A DNA stretch of 64,000 bases. Source: Flavobacterium profundi. GTDB taxonomy: Bacteria; Bacteroidota; Bacteroidia; Flavobacteriales; Flavobacteriaceae. The notes beneath the pieces were generated by a model. That model did no database searches. It was not told the DNA's origin and saw only the letters and a list, made by a program, of their open reading frames with translations. Made by a program: the position numbers and the translations under genes. Location of the stretch: positions 248,001 through 312,000 of the forward strand of contig NZ_VDCZ01000002.1 of assembly GCF_006491645.1 (NCBI RefSeq). The letters run 5' to 3'. This document shows, one piece after another, positions 36,675 to 45,728 of the stretch (position 1 is its first letter; each line of letters begins with the position of its first letter).

Positions 36675-37235
36675 TTAAATTTCTTTTGGATTGAAACTTT
36701 TTTCTGGAAATTTACCTTTAACGCCTTTATAATAGGAATGTAAAACGGTTAAATCATGAGTAATGTCTCCAGTAGGATAAAATGGTGGATGGAAAATAAC
36801 TTTTTTATTGCCATAATCAAAAACACCAGGAATGATAGGTACATTGGCTTTTAAAGCCATATAATAGAATCCAGTTCTCCATTCTTCCACCTTTTTACGG
36901 GTGCCTTCAGGTGCAATAGCCAAACGAAAAATCTCTTTTTCCGAAAAAAGCTTTGCTATAGCATCTACTTTATTTTCTTTTTTGGCTCTATTTAAAGGAG
37001 CGCCTCCCATCCATTTGAAAAAATAATGAAATGGAAAAACAAAAAGTTCTTTTTTTGCCAAAAAATGAATTTCTTTATGAATAATACCTCTTGCAAATAC
37101 ACCAATAACAAAATCCCACCAACTCGTATGTGGTACGGCAATAACAATACATTTTTTTATTTCAGATGAAATGGTACCTTCTACGTGCCATCCAAAAAGG
37201 GTTGTGAAAATAAATCGATATATTTTTTGCTTCAT
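36675..37235 (-). CDS. 1-acylglycerol-3-phosphate acyltransferase family protein
   Basis: A 186-residue PlsC-like acyltransferase. The catalytic HX4D is PHTSWWDF. MGGAPLNRAK and APEGTRKKVEEWRTGFYYMA are the substrate and phosphate-binding motifs, and VPIIPGVFDYG follows. Flavobacteria carry several such short family members besides the true PlsC, acting in phospholipid or other acyl-lipid synthesis. No signal peptide; peripheral membrane association is likely. Confidence 0.87.
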   Translation of the reverse strand: MKQKIYRFIFTTLFGWHVEGTISSEIKKCIVIAVPHTSWWDFVIGVFARGIIHKEIHFLAKKELFVFPFHYFFKWMGGAPLNRAKKENKVDAIAKLFSEKEIFRLAIAPEGTRKKVEEWRTGFYYMALKANVPIIPGVFDYGNKKVIFHPPFYPTGDITHDLTVLHSYYKGVKGKFPEKSFNPKEI

Positions 37236-37289
37236 AGATGCTAATTTGATGTAAAATTAAAATTATATTTACAATTAGAAACTTTTTAT

Positions 37290-37961
37290 ATGATTAAACG
37301 TTTATTGAGTTATATTCTCCCTATCAAAATTTACGAAAAACCCTCTAAAATTAGTAAGACCTTAGAAGTGTCATGGAATAATGGAAAATTGGTTTTAGAT
37401 TCTAAAAACACGAATTATTCCTATGGAAGTTTACAGAAAGTACTTCGTAAAGGCTTGATAGCTATTGGTTTTGACAAAATTAAATCGATGCAAGAAATAC
37501 TTGTTTTAGGTGTTGCAGGTGGAAGTGTGATTCGAACTTTAGTAGACGAATTTAAATTTGAAGGAAATATTACAGGTATAGAAATTGATGAGAGTAGTAT
37601 TGAAATTGCCAATCAATATTTCGGTTTGAACCAAATAAAGAATTACAAAACTATAATTTCAGATGCCAATGAATTTGTTCGAAAATCTGAAAAACTATAC
37701 GATTTAATCATTATCGATATTTTTGAAGACACAACAATGCCTTTATTTTTATTTAAAAAAGAATTTGTTGAAGCTTGTAAACAATTACTTCAAAAAAATG
37801 GATTTATTTTATTCAATACCATGATTTTAAACGAAAAACAAATTGATAGAAATAATGTTTTTATTCGTCTTTTTGATAATGAAAAATACTATTGTAAAAC
37901 CTTTTCTAATGTAGAATATTACAATCAGTTGATTATTATTGAAAAAATAATAACTCAATAA
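37290..37961 (+). CDS. spermidine-synthase-like methyltransferase-fold protein
   Basis: A 223-residue Rossmann protein with EILVLGVAGGSVIRTLVDEF (nucleotide-binding glycine loop), ITGIEIDESSIEIANQYFG (acidic ribose ligand) and YDLIIIDIFEDTTMP. The layout matches the C-terminal domain of spermidine synthase, but the N-terminal beta domain is reduced and the aminopropyl-transfer residues are not clear. Database names for this group say spermidine synthase; an unassigned methyltransferase is equally possible. It converges on kdsB. Confidence 0.7.
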   Translation: MIKRLLSYILPIKIYEKPSKISKTLEVSWNNGKLVLDSKNTNYSYGSLQKVLRKGLIAIGFDKIKSMQEILVLGVAGGSVIRTLVDEFKFEGNITGIEIDESSIEIANQYFGLNQIKNYKTIISDANEFVRKSEKLYDLIIIDIFEDTTMPLFLFKKEFVEACKQLLQKNGFILFNTMILNEKQIDRNNVFIRLFDNEKYYCKTFSNVEYYNQLIIIEKIITQ

Positions 37962-37991
37962 TTATCTTAAATAAAAGAATAATGATTTTTT

Positions 37992-38729
37992 TTATCTCTT
38001 ATTTACAATGATATTCCTTGCTTTCTCCAAATCTTCAGGTGTATCAATTCCAATGCTAACATGCGCAGTTTCTACCATTTTGATACGTTTGCCATATTCT
38101 AGGTAACGCAATTGCTCTAATTTTTCAGAAGCTTCTAAAGACAACATCGGTAAACGATAAAAATCGAGTAAGGCTTCTTTTCTAAAAGCGTAAATACCAA
38201 TATGTTTCATATAGCGTACACCAACATTTATTTCTCTTGGATAAGGAATCACGGAACGAGAAAAATACAAGGCAAATCCGTTTTGATCAGTAATTACTTT
38301 TACATTATTTGGGTTTTCAATGTCTTCTTTTTGATGTATTTCAAACATTAAAGAGGCTAAATCTACCGTTTTATTTGTGTCATTTTTAAATACTTCAATC
38401 ACTTTTTTTAGTGGTTCAGCATCTATAAAAGGTTCGTCTCCTTGCACATTAATTACGATATCTACCTCCATATTTTCAACCGCTTCTGCAATTCGGTCGC
38501 TTCCACTTTCATGCTCTTTAACACTCATAATGGCTTTTCCATTATTTATAACTATTTCATTATGAATTAGTTCTGAATCTGTAACCACAAATACATCATC
38601 AAACAATCCAGTAGCCAATGCAGCTTCATACGTTCGAAGAATTACTGTTTTTCCACCTAAATCTTGCATTAATTTAGCAGGAAAACGAGTGGATGCGTAA
38701 CGGGCAGGAATAACAGCTATTATTTTCAT
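37992..38729 (-). CDS. kdsB: 3-deoxy-manno-octulosonate cytidylyltransferase KdsB
   Basis: Activates KDO as CMP-KDO for the inner core of lipopolysaccharide. The 245 residues have the N-terminal [19 protein letters not shown] nucleotide-binding motif, [35 protein letters not shown] (metal-binding Asp) and [15 protein letters not shown]. Full length. The downstream gene at 38732 lies upstream in transcription with a 2-nt gap, so the two share a message. Confidence 0.95.
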   Translation of the reverse strand: MKIIAVIPARYASTRFPAKLMQDLGGKTVILRTYEAALATGLFDDVFVVTDSELIHNEIVINNGKAIMSVKEHESGSDRIAEAVENMEVDIVINVQGDEPFIDAEPLKKVIEVFKNDTNKTVDLASLMFEIHQKEDIENPNNVKVITDQNGFALYFSRSVIPYPREINVGVRYMKHIGIYAFRKEALLDFYRLPMLSLEASEKLEQLRYLEYGKRIKMVETAHVSIGIDTPEDLEKARNIIVNKR

Positions 38730-38731
38730 TA

Positions 38732-39283
38732 TTATTGATTATATTGTTCTAAAATCTCTTTAAACTTAATGTAATCTTCACTATTCATCATGATTAGTTC
38801 TTCATTAATCTTAGATATTTGATAAATTAATACATAACAATTTTTACCATTTCTATTAATTTCTTTAAAATGAAAGTTTTCCATAGAAATTACATCAATT
38901 ACTTTCCTTTTATTAATCAATTGATTACCCTTGAAGTTTTTTTTAAAAACTATTTTATCAACTAAATCAATTTCAATTTCATAATAAAAAACACTCTTAG
39001 GTAAACGAATTAAAAAATAAATACTGAAAATTAATATACATAAAATCGGAGCTATTATTCTATCTACCAAAAAAACACTTAAAAACATTGGAAGAATAAC
39101 AAAATAGACTAATTCACTCCAATGAAAAGATTGTTTTGTACTAATATTTATCTTTAAATCTGAATGATGAATATCCAATTTATTCGATACAAATTTAAAA
39201 TTATTCTTCATTTTATATTTTTTGCTATCTAAATAAAATAAAACAATTATTAACAAATACATTATAAAATACCAATGTAACAT
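38732..39283 (-). CDS. uncharacterised membrane protein
   Basis: Not recognised. A 183-residue protein with an N-terminal helix ([15 protein letters not shown]) and two more hydrophobic segments ([19 protein letters not shown] and [16 protein letters not shown]), followed by a cytoplasmic beta-rich tail with [33 protein letters not shown]. The pattern resembles PH-like membrane proteins of Flavobacteria. It lies 2 nt ahead of kdsB on the same strand. Confidence 0.6.
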   Translation of the reverse strand: MLHWYFIMYLLIIVLFYLDSKKYKMKNNFKFVSNKLDIHHSDLKINISTKQSFHWSELVYFVILPMFLSVFLVDRIIAPILCILIFSIYFLIRLPKSVFYYEIEIDLVDKIVFKKNFKGNQLINKRKVIDVISMENFHFKEINRNGKNCYVLIYQISKINEELIMMNSEDYIKFKEILEQYNQ

Positions 39284-39325
39284 TTATCAGTACCAAATTC
39301 ATGACTATCTAAAATTGGGATTAAT

Positions 39326-40753
39326 TTAATTTTCGAAACTTTCCTCTTTAAAACCAATCAAATATAATTTTTCTTTGGCTCTTGTAATCGCGGTGTACAA
39401 CCATCTTAAATAATCTCTATCAACTCCATTTGGCAAATACGGTTGTTCTACAAAAACAGTATTCCATTGCCCACCTTGCGATTTATGACAGGTCATAGCA
39501 TACGAAAATTTAACCTGAAGCGCATTAAAATGCGGATTATTTTTCACTTTTAAAAATTTTCGATACTGTTGCCTTTCTTCTTCATAATCTTTCATTACTT
39601 CTTGATAAAGCAAATTAGACTCTTCATACGTTAATGAGGGTGATTCACTAGTAATGGTGTCCAATAGTAACATGGTTTCAAAAGAAGGTTGATTCGGATA
39701 ATCAATCATTCGAATGGTTACTTTGGCAAACTTAAAACCATACAATTCTTGAATAGAGTTAATTTTAAGTACTTCTATAATATCACCATTGGCTATAAAA
39801 CCTGCATCTGAATTTTCTTTAAGCCAAAAATAATTGTTTTTTACCACCATCAATAAGTCACCTGTTGATAGCTCACCTTCTCTATTTAAAATTTTAGCTC
39901 TAATTTGTTGGTTGTACTGATTGGCTCTTTTATTAGATCGCACTATAAAAGCTGTTTCTTCCGACCCGTTTTTCTCAAAAGATTGATAAATGGCATCTTC
40001 AATTTCATAACCGTCTTGCAATCGAATAATATCTTTAAAACTTTTAAGTTGAAATTTAAAAGCATCAATAAAATGCGATTTCAATTCTTCTCTTAAAGCG
40101 GTAGCATTAAATAGAATTCCAGATTTTTCTGCTTGTCGCATTACTTCATCCAATTCTATTTGGTGAATTTCTTTATCAAAATGAATGCTAAGCGTATCGC
40201 TATTTAAAGCGGGGCTAACTTCTAAATTTACAGGTGGTAATTGCGCTGTATCTCCGATAAAAACAAGTTTACAATTGGTGCCTTGATCTACATAAAAAAT
40301 CAAATCATCTAATAAGGAACCGTTTTCATACAATTTAGATTCTTGAGATGTATCTGAAATCATGGAAGATTCGTCAACTATAAAAATGGTATTTTTAAAC
40401 TTATTTTGTTGCAACGTAAAAGATACGCCACCAGACTGACTCTTTTTGGGAAAATAAATCCGCTTATGAATAGTAAAAGCTGGCTTTTGGGAGTAATTAC
40501 TAATTACTTTAGCCGCTCTTCCAGTAGGTGCTAATAAAACATATTTTTTATTGGCTTCTTTTAAATAATTAACTAAAGTAGAAATTAAGGTTGTTTTACC
40601 CGTTCCAGCATATCCTTTTAATATAAAAATTTCATTATTTTTATCATTTAAAACAAAATTGGCAATTTTTTGAAAAAAAATATCTTGTTTTAAAGTCGGT
40701 TCAAAAGGAAAATTATCGCGTAAAGTTTTGTAAAACAGTGAAGATTTCATCAT
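39326..40753 (-). CDS. RecD-like superfamily 1 DNA helicase
   Basis: A 475-residue ATP-dependent helicase of the RecD2/UvrD-like SF1B type. Walker A is LKGYAGTGKTTLISTLVNYL; then LLAPTGRAAKVI (motif Ia), FIVDESSMIS (Walker B), LVFIGDTAQLPPV (motif III) and near the C-terminus SYAMTCHKSQGGQWNTVFVE with LYTAITRAKEKLYLIG (motifs V and VI). It lacks the long N-terminal region of RecD2. Role: DNA repair or replication support; stand-alone forms are common in Bacteroidota. Confidence 0.92.
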   Translation of the reverse strand: MMKSSLFYKTLRDNFPFEPTLKQDIFFQKIANFVLNDKNNEIFILKGYAGTGKTTLISTLVNYLKEANKKYVLLAPTGRAAKVISNYSQKPAFTIHKRIYFPKKSQSGGVSFTLQQNKFKNTIFIVDESSMISDTSQESKLYENGSLLDDLIFYVDQGTNCKLVFIGDTAQLPPVNLEVSPALNSDTLSIHFDKEIHQIELDEVMRQAEKSGILFNATALREELKSHFIDAFKFQLKSFKDIIRLQDGYEIEDAIYQSFEKNGSEETAFIVRSNKRANQYNQQIRAKILNREGELSTGDLLMVVKNNYFWLKENSDAGFIANGDIIEVLKINSIQELYGFKFAKVTIRMIDYPNQPSFETMLLLDTITSESPSLTYEESNLLYQEVMKDYEEERQQYRKFLKVKNNPHFNALQVKFSYAMTCHKSQGGQWNTVFVEQPYLPNGVDRDYLRWLYTAITRAKEKLYLIGFKEESFEN

Positions 40754-40813
40754 TTCTTAATATTGGCTTGTAGAATTTTTCAAATATACTGATGATTTTT
40801 TTAAGAAATTCTT

Positions 40814-40841
40814 TTGAGAAGAAAAAAAAATTGTAGATTTG
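40814..40841 (+). promoter_or_regulatory. promoter for the 40872 operon
   Basis: TTG at 40814-40816, 17 nt, then TAGATTTG at 40834-40841, a good Bacteroidota promoter 30 nt ahead of the ATG. Confidence 0.65.
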
Positions 40842-40871
40842 CGTACCATATAACTAAAAAATTAAATATAA

Positions 40872-41630
40872 ATGTTACTAATCATTTCCGTAATTCTGAC
40901 ATGCCTTGTAGCACTAGGCTTAGTTAAGTTGATTGATAAATTTCTGCCAAGTGGTGCTCGACCAGTAGTTTCTATACTTCTTTGGGTTGCTACTTTTTTC
41001 TTAGCGTACCTTATTTATGAATCTGTAATGAAGCCTATTCGTTTTGATGAAGCAAAAAACGAGCGTTATAAAGTTGCTGTTCAAACTTTAATTGATCTTA
41101 AAAAAGCACAATTAGGGTATAAAAAAGTAAATGGTGAATATGCTGATTCATTTGATAAATTAGTAGCTTTTATTGATAATGGTACATTCGATATCATCAC
41201 TAGAAAAGATACCACTATTATTGACCGTAAGAAAAACAAAGCTTTTAATTTAACAGTTAACGAAAAAGGTGAAGGTGGTTTCTTTAAAGATACTGTAATC
41301 ATTAATAAAATTGGAACTGTTTCTGTTAAAGACTCATTATTTAGTGGAAATGACCGTTACAAGCGTTTAAATTCTGTTAAATTTAATGAAATTGAAGTTC
41401 CAGTTGAAATGAAAACTGGTTTCGTATATAGAAACGAAACAAAACTTCCTGTTTTAGAAGCTACTATCGATAAAAATGCATTATTAGCTGACTTAGATCA
41501 AGATTTGTTAGCTCAAGAAAATAAAGTAGAAGATATTAACGAAATTAACGGAGATAAAGTAATCCTAGGTTCTTTAGTGGACGTAACACTATCTGGAAAC
41601 TGGCCAAAAAGATATGGTAATAACGACTAA
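40872..41630 (+). CDS. conserved flavobacterial membrane-anchored protein
   Basis: A 252-residue protein with two N-terminal hydrophobic helices (LLIISVILTCLVALGLVKLI and VVSILLWVATFFLAYLIYE) and a periplasmic or cytoplasmic domain. That domain contains VAVQTLIDLKKAQLGYKKVNGEYADSFDKLVAFI, which looks like the helix-turn region of type II pseudopilins. Function is unknown. It overlaps the DUF3822 gene by 17 nt and rsmD follows, an arrangement conserved in Flavobacteria, so translational coupling is likely. Confidence 0.75.
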   Translation: MLLIISVILTCLVALGLVKLIDKFLPSGARPVVSILLWVATFFLAYLIYESVMKPIRFDEAKNERYKVAVQTLIDLKKAQLGYKKVNGEYADSFDKLVAFIDNGTFDIITRKDTTIIDRKKNKAFNLTVNEKGEGGFFKDTVIINKIGTVSVKDSLFSGNDRYKRLNSVKFNEIEVPVEMKTGFVYRNETKLPVLEATIDKNALLADLDQDLLAQENKVEDINEINGDKVILGSLVDVTLSGNWPKRYGNND

Positions 41631-42426
41631 CGATATTACAACCAAAAATTATAAAAAGTTGTCCATTCAGGTCTCTCTGAGTGGACTTTCTTTTTGTGTC
41701 TTTGATTTAATTTCAAAAAAGGTAATCACTTATCAGAATGTGGATTACATAAAAAGTAATGTAATCGAAGAACAATTATGGAAGGTTTTTACAGATTATA
41801 CTATACTTTCCAATACTTATGATGAAATTGTAATTTTACATGATAATAGTTTAAACACATTGGTTCCCGATGTGTTATTTGATACTAATTTCATGGGAAG
41901 CTATTTGCAATACAATGTAAAAGTGTTTGATACAGACTTTTTTACATTTGATAAAATAGAAAATTACGATATTTCGAATGTATATGTTCCGTATGTAAAT
42001 ATTAACAATTTCTTATTGGACCAATACCATTCTTTTGACTATAAAAACGTAAATTCGATATTAGTAAAGAAAATTTTAGATCATTCGATTGGAAATCCTG
42101 AAAAAGAAGTATTTGTTCATATACAAAAAGGACATTTTGAAATTGTAGTGGTTAAAAACCAACAATTATTGCTTTTTAATTCTTTTGAATATACAACTCC
42201 AGAAGATTTTATCTATTATATTCTTTTTACTTACGAACAATTGCAAATAAGTCCTGAAACTACCCCAATCTTTCTATTAGGATCAATTGAAGAAACAGAT
42301 GATTATTTTAAAATGGCTTATAAATTTATAAGAAACTGTAATTTATTTGACACAACTAAATGGACAAGTATTTATGATCAAACTGCTAGCGAAATTCGTA
42401 CTAATTTCATACTTTTTAATTCATGA
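41614..42426 (+). CDS. DUF3822 family protein
   Basis: A 270-residue soluble protein of the DUF3822 type, probably of the actin/Hsp70-like ATPase fold: repeated strand pairs LSIQVSLSGLSFCVFDLISKKVITY, the phosphate-type loop region and VFVHIQKGHFEIVVVKNQQLLLFNSFEY. It is always found next to rsmD in Flavobacteria. Function is unknown. It overlaps both neighbours (17 nt upstream, 4 nt with rsmD), so the three form one translationally coupled unit. Confidence 0.8.
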   Translation: MVITTNDITTKNYKKLSIQVSLSGLSFCVFDLISKKVITYQNVDYIKSNVIEEQLWKVFTDYTILSNTYDEIVILHDNSLNTLVPDVLFDTNFMGSYLQYNVKVFDTDFFTFDKIENYDISNVYVPYVNINNFLLDQYHSFDYKNVNSILVKKILDHSIGNPEKEVFVHIQKGHFEIVVVKNQQLLLFNSFEYTTPEDFIYYILFTYEQLQISPETTPIFLLGSIEETDDYFKMAYKFIRNCNLFDTTKWTSIYDQTASEIRTNFILFNS

Positions 42427-43007
42427 GAATAATTTCAGGTAAACATAAAGGAAAAAGAATTCAAGCTCCAAAAAAATTACCCGTACGCCCTACTACAGAT
42501 ATGGCTAAAGAAGCTTTATTTAATATCTTGAATAATTTTTTCAATTTTAGTGGACTCAAAATTCTAGAATTATTTGCAGGTACTGGTAATATTGGCTACG
42601 AATTTGCTTCAAGAGGTAGTAATGCAGTAGTTGCTGTAGATGCAGATATGGGTTGTGTCGCTTTTATTAAAAAAACTGCAGCTGAATTAGACTTGGATAT
42701 TTCAGCAATTAAATCGGATACTTTCAAGTATTTAGAAAGATGTAATGCAAGCTATGACATTATTTTTGCAGATCCTCCTTATGATTTATCACAAGAAGAT
42801 TTTGAAAAAATTGCGTTACAAATATTTGAAAATAATATATTAGATGAAGAAGGTATGCTTATCATTGAACATTCTAAACATACCAAATTAGATCATCTAA
42901 TAAATTTTTCTTTCTCTAAAAATTACGGTGGTACCGTTTTTTCCTTTTTTGAATTTGATTTTGACGAAGAAGAAATTGAAAAAGAAGAAAGTGAAGAAGA
43001 CTTTTAA
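42423..43007 (+). CDS. rsmD: 16S rRNA (guanine-966-N2)-methyltransferase RsmD
   Basis: Methylates G966 of 16S rRNA in the assembled small subunit. The 194 residues show MRIISGKHKGKRIQAPKKLPVRPTTDMAKEALFNIL (start typical of RsmD), ILELFAGTGNIGYEFASRG (SAM loop) and FADPPYDL (catalytic DPPY). The C-terminal tail is very acidic (EEEIEKEESEEDF). Last gene of the three-gene unit; its stop directly abuts the convergent small gene at 43008. Confidence 0.95.
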   Translation: MRIISGKHKGKRIQAPKKLPVRPTTDMAKEALFNILNNFFNFSGLKILELFAGTGNIGYEFASRGSNAVVAVDADMGCVAFIKKTAAELDLDISAIKSDTFKYLERCNASYDIIFADPPYDLSQEDFEKIALQIFENNILDEEGMLIIEHSKHTKLDHLINFSFSKNYGGTVFSFFEFDFDEEEIEKEESEEDF

Positions 43008-43202
43008 TTACTTAAACTCTTTAACCATTTTTAAAATAGTTTCAATTCCTTTTTGTGTCTCATCTTCATCATCATAATAGAATTTATCATAACTATTATC
43101 TAATTTTTCTTCTATAAATAAAGCAATACTTTCTAAAATTGCTTCATCATCAATGGAGAGGATGCGCTTGATTACATCAATTTTTAAATTTTCAGTTTTC
43201 AT
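43008..43202 (-). CDS. small antitoxin-like protein, no toxin alongside
   Basis: A 64-residue acidic helical protein. MKTENLKIDVIKRILSIDDEAILESIALFIEEK resembles the N-terminal helices of the small type II antitoxins and addiction-module proteins common in Bacteroidota. The expected RelE/ParE-like partner would lie downstream (below 43008), but that space is taken by rsmD on the other strand, so it is an orphan. RNase P RNA lies about 160 nt upstream. Confidence 0.55.
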   Translation of the reverse strand: MKTENLKIDVIKRILSIDDEAILESIALFIEEKLDNSYDKFYYDDEDETQKGIETILKMVKEFK

Positions 43203-43360
43203 AAGATTTATTTTTTTATAGTTTACTTACCACTTATCTAAAAAGAAACGCTTTCTATATAAGTGTTCTATAAATTTAATTAAAAAAAATATTTTAAATC
43301 GATGAAAATCCGTTATTTAACGTATAAATAACATTTTTAAGAAGTCGAAAAATTTAGAAA

Positions 43361-43677
43361 AAAGCAGACCTATAAGCCGGATTCTGTCTCCCTAAGGAGC
43401 CTTATCATTTATCTAGACTAAACATTACTGTTTAGCTCAAGCTGCCTACCCTTCAACATCGAACGAGTAGCTCTTATCTAACCGAAGTTAGAGTTGTTGA
43501 TATACTTGGCATTTCACCGCATAGAGTTTACCTGGTTTCACTACAGCATTATCTGTACATACTTTCTGTTGCACTTGTCCTCACCTCTCGGCGGATGGGC
43601 GTTACCCATTATGCTACTCTTTGGTGTCCGGACTTTCCTCTCCTAAAATTAGGAACGATAAGGCGGTCTGCGCTGCA
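43361..43677 (-). ncRNA. rnpB: RNase P RNA (class A)
   Basis: The catalytic RNA that removes 5' leaders of pre-tRNA. On the minus strand it begins gcagcgcagaccgccttatcg. Conserved core pieces are visible on the plus strand as GGACTTTCCTC, GGCGGATGGGCGTTACC, ATTTCACCGC and the 3' closing AGACCTATAAGCCGGATTCTGT. The ends are approximate to about 5 nt. The total of about 317 nt is short for class A, as in other Flavobacteria. It lies alone in the gap 43203-43792. Confidence 0.93.
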
Positions 43678-43792
43678 AACTTACAATAATTTTATTTCTG
43701 AAAATAATAAAATCTTTCCTACTTTAACATTACTTTAAATGTTAATGAGCTTAAAATTGATAACTTTATGAAAACTATAAAAAACAAACGCT

Positions 43793-44086
43793 ATGTCAGA
43801 AAGATATCATTATGCTTCCGTATCAGAAGCTTTAGAATTATTGAAAGAGAAAGGATACGACTATGATTACAATATCAATGAACAAGAAATTGAACGAAAT
43901 CCAGATCATTTCGAAATTCATCACGTCTATCGTTATGAAGGAAATACCAATCCTGATGATGAATCTTGGGTGTATGGAATTCAATCAAAAGAAGGTAAAA
44001 AAGGTGTATTTGTTAATGGTGCTTCTTCCGATTCTTCGGTTGAAGTAATTAAATTTTTGCATAAATTGGCCATAAAAGGGCAATAA
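43793..44086 (+). CDS. small conserved acidic protein
   Basis: A 97-residue cytoplasmic protein: [33 protein letters not shown], then [27 protein letters not shown] and a closing helix [15 protein letters not shown]. Homologues in Flavobacteria are often named phosphoribosylpyrophosphate synthetase, but nothing here matches that enzyme. Function is unknown. A two-way terminator follows. Confidence 0.7.
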   Translation: MSERYHYASVSEALELLKEKGYDYDYNINEQEIERNPDHFEIHHVYRYEGNTNPDDESWVYGIQSKEGKKGVFVNGASSDSSVEVIKFLHKLAIKGQ

Positions 44087-44091
44087 AAAAT

Positions 44092-44123
44092 AAAAAAAGT
44101 GAGCTTAAAAGCTCACTTTTTTT
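44092..44123. terminator. bidirectional intrinsic terminator
   Basis: AAAAAAAGTGAGC-TTAAAA-GCTCACTTTTTTT: perfect stem with A and T tracts. It ends the 43793 gene (+) and the tyrosinase/LodA operon (-). Confidence 0.88.
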
Positions 44124-44129
44124 ATGATT

Positions 44130-45713
44130 TTACTTCGTATTAGTTGCTGGTGTTAAGGGTCTTGGTATTTTTTCATCCCAATGTGCTCTTTGCGACAACA
44201 ACCAACTAAAATCTCCCGATAATTGATCTCCCGTTATAAATTTACCATTTTCAATTTTATTGTAAATTCCAGCACTGGAATGGCAGCCCATACAACTTTC
44301 TGTTCCAAATATAGTGATGTCACTAGCTGGATTGGCTTCCATTAAATTTGAAGCAGACTGATTTCCGCCTTGAAAAAAGGTTTCCATAGTAATGTTTGTT
44401 AGTAAGGCAATATTGGGTTCGCCACCTGGTTTATTGGTAACGGATGCCGGCAATCTATACCCATCTTCCGTATGTGAACTAGGAGGTACATTTTGATTTA
44501 AAGGATACTGTGTATCAATTAATTGGTAATACTGAAACACACTATTAACCGATTTAAAATATTTTTGAATTCTCTGATTGATTTGTTGCACACGCACTGG
44601 AATATCAACCATTCTTTTGGCTTGGGTTTTCATAATATCAGTATTGGCGAAATATCTGTCGGTAGTATCTCCTGAAATCGTCCAATAATCACCATGATTA
44701 CCTGTATGATGCGTATAAGTAGTACCACCACTAGTAACGTCTACATTCACCGGGCAAATTTCACACTCTGGATTGGTCAAAGAAGGATGAATAACTGATC
44801 TTTTACCTTCTTTTTCAACCACATTTTGATCTAAATTATCGATGTGTTCAAAAGTAGACCACACCCATTGCTTGCCTGTTGGTGTTTTCTGACTAATATG
44901 AAATCCAATCATTCCTAATTCTTTCTTGGTTAAGATGCCATTTTCATCAATAACATAACCAAAATTTCTATAGTAGCGCTCTTTATGATCGCTGTCGGTT
45001 AATATTTTCCAAGCAAACTTAATTTCCACCGCTCCAAGCTTTGTAGTTGCATAATCACCCGCTGGAAAATTAGCTATCGCCCCATTTTTTGAAAATTCAA
45101 TTTGACCATTAATGTTGTATAATTTATTGGTAACCAAATAATCAAACTCTTCTTTATTCATTAAAACCTCATAATACACCACATTCCCATTTTGATCAAA
45201 AAGCTGACCTGCAAAGGCTTGATCGGTTTCATCAGCAACGTTTTTAGAGTGTATTCTTTTTGTAGGAGTTTCTGAAGATAAAAATACGCGTACTGTATTT
45301 TCTTCTATCATGGTCTGATTTAAATTATAACCTGCTTTTACTCTCGGACTTTCCCAAGGTGCGGGTACTCCTCCATCTTTTCGATACACTTGAGCTGCTT
45401 CTTTCCAGCCTAACCAAGTAGATTTTCCTTCATCTGTAAAATTCGGCATTGGTTTTCCTTCTTTATCTCTAGGCCAAAAAATGGCAACCATGGCTTTCCA
45501 ACTGAATTCATTAAAGGCCTCGTTCAATTGGTAAATATCTCCTTCTTTTTTTAATTTATCTTGCAATTCTGGGTTTACATCCACTGGAATGGAGGCAGAT
45601 AATTCAAATGGCTGTTCTATTTTTTCATAAGGGTCTCCTTTTTTATCACAGGAGAAGAAAAAACTTGCCAAACCTAAGAGTGCAAGCTTAGCTACTAATT
45701 TTTGTTGTTTCAT
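44130..45713 (-). CDS. c-type-heme lipoprotein of the LodA operon
   Basis: A 527-residue exported protein, the last gene of the five-gene operon. The signal LALLGLASFFFSC ends in a lipobox Cys followed by DKKGD. One c-type heme site, CMGCHSSAG, lies near the C-terminus; the preceding 450 residues resemble the large uncharacterised cytochrome-family proteins of Bacteroidota. Motifs include NEAFNEFSWKAMVAIFWPRD near residue 70 and QKTPTGKQWVWSTFEHIDN in the middle. It could pass electrons from or to the quinoprotein or tyrosinase, or act as a membrane anchor; no acceptor is identified. The gap to the flavoprotein gene is 15 nt. Confidence 0.72.
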   Translation of the reverse strand: MKQQKLVAKLALLGLASFFFSCDKKGDPYEKIEQPFELSASIPVDVNPELQDKLKKEGDIYQLNEAFNEFSWKAMVAIFWPRDKEGKPMPNFTDEGKSTWLGWKEAAQVYRKDGGVPAPWESPRVKAGYNLNQTMIEENTVRVFLSSETPTKRIHSKNVADETDQAFAGQLFDQNGNVVYYEVLMNKEEFDYLVTNKLYNINGQIEFSKNGAIANFPAGDYATTKLGAVEIKFAWKILTDSDHKERYYRNFGYVIDENGILTKKELGMIGFHISQKTPTGKQWVWSTFEHIDNLDQNVVEKEGKRSVIHPSLTNPECEICPVNVDVTSGGTTYTHHTGNHGDYWTISGDTTDRYFANTDIMKTQAKRMVDIPVRVQQINQRIQKYFKSVNSVFQYYQLIDTQYPLNQNVPPSSHTEDGYRLPASVTNKPGGEPNIALLTNITMETFFQGGNQSASNLMEANPASDITIFGTESCMGCHSSAGIYNKIENGKFITGDQLSGDFSWLLSQRAHWDEKIPRPLTPATNTK

Positions 45714-45728
45714 GCTAGTTGGTTTTAG

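Noticed and set aside
37290..37961. True spermidine synthase working with the 29.6-kb polyamine genes
   Set aside because: The fold matches, but the aminopropyl-transfer residues are unclear and the gene is 5 kb away in another unit.
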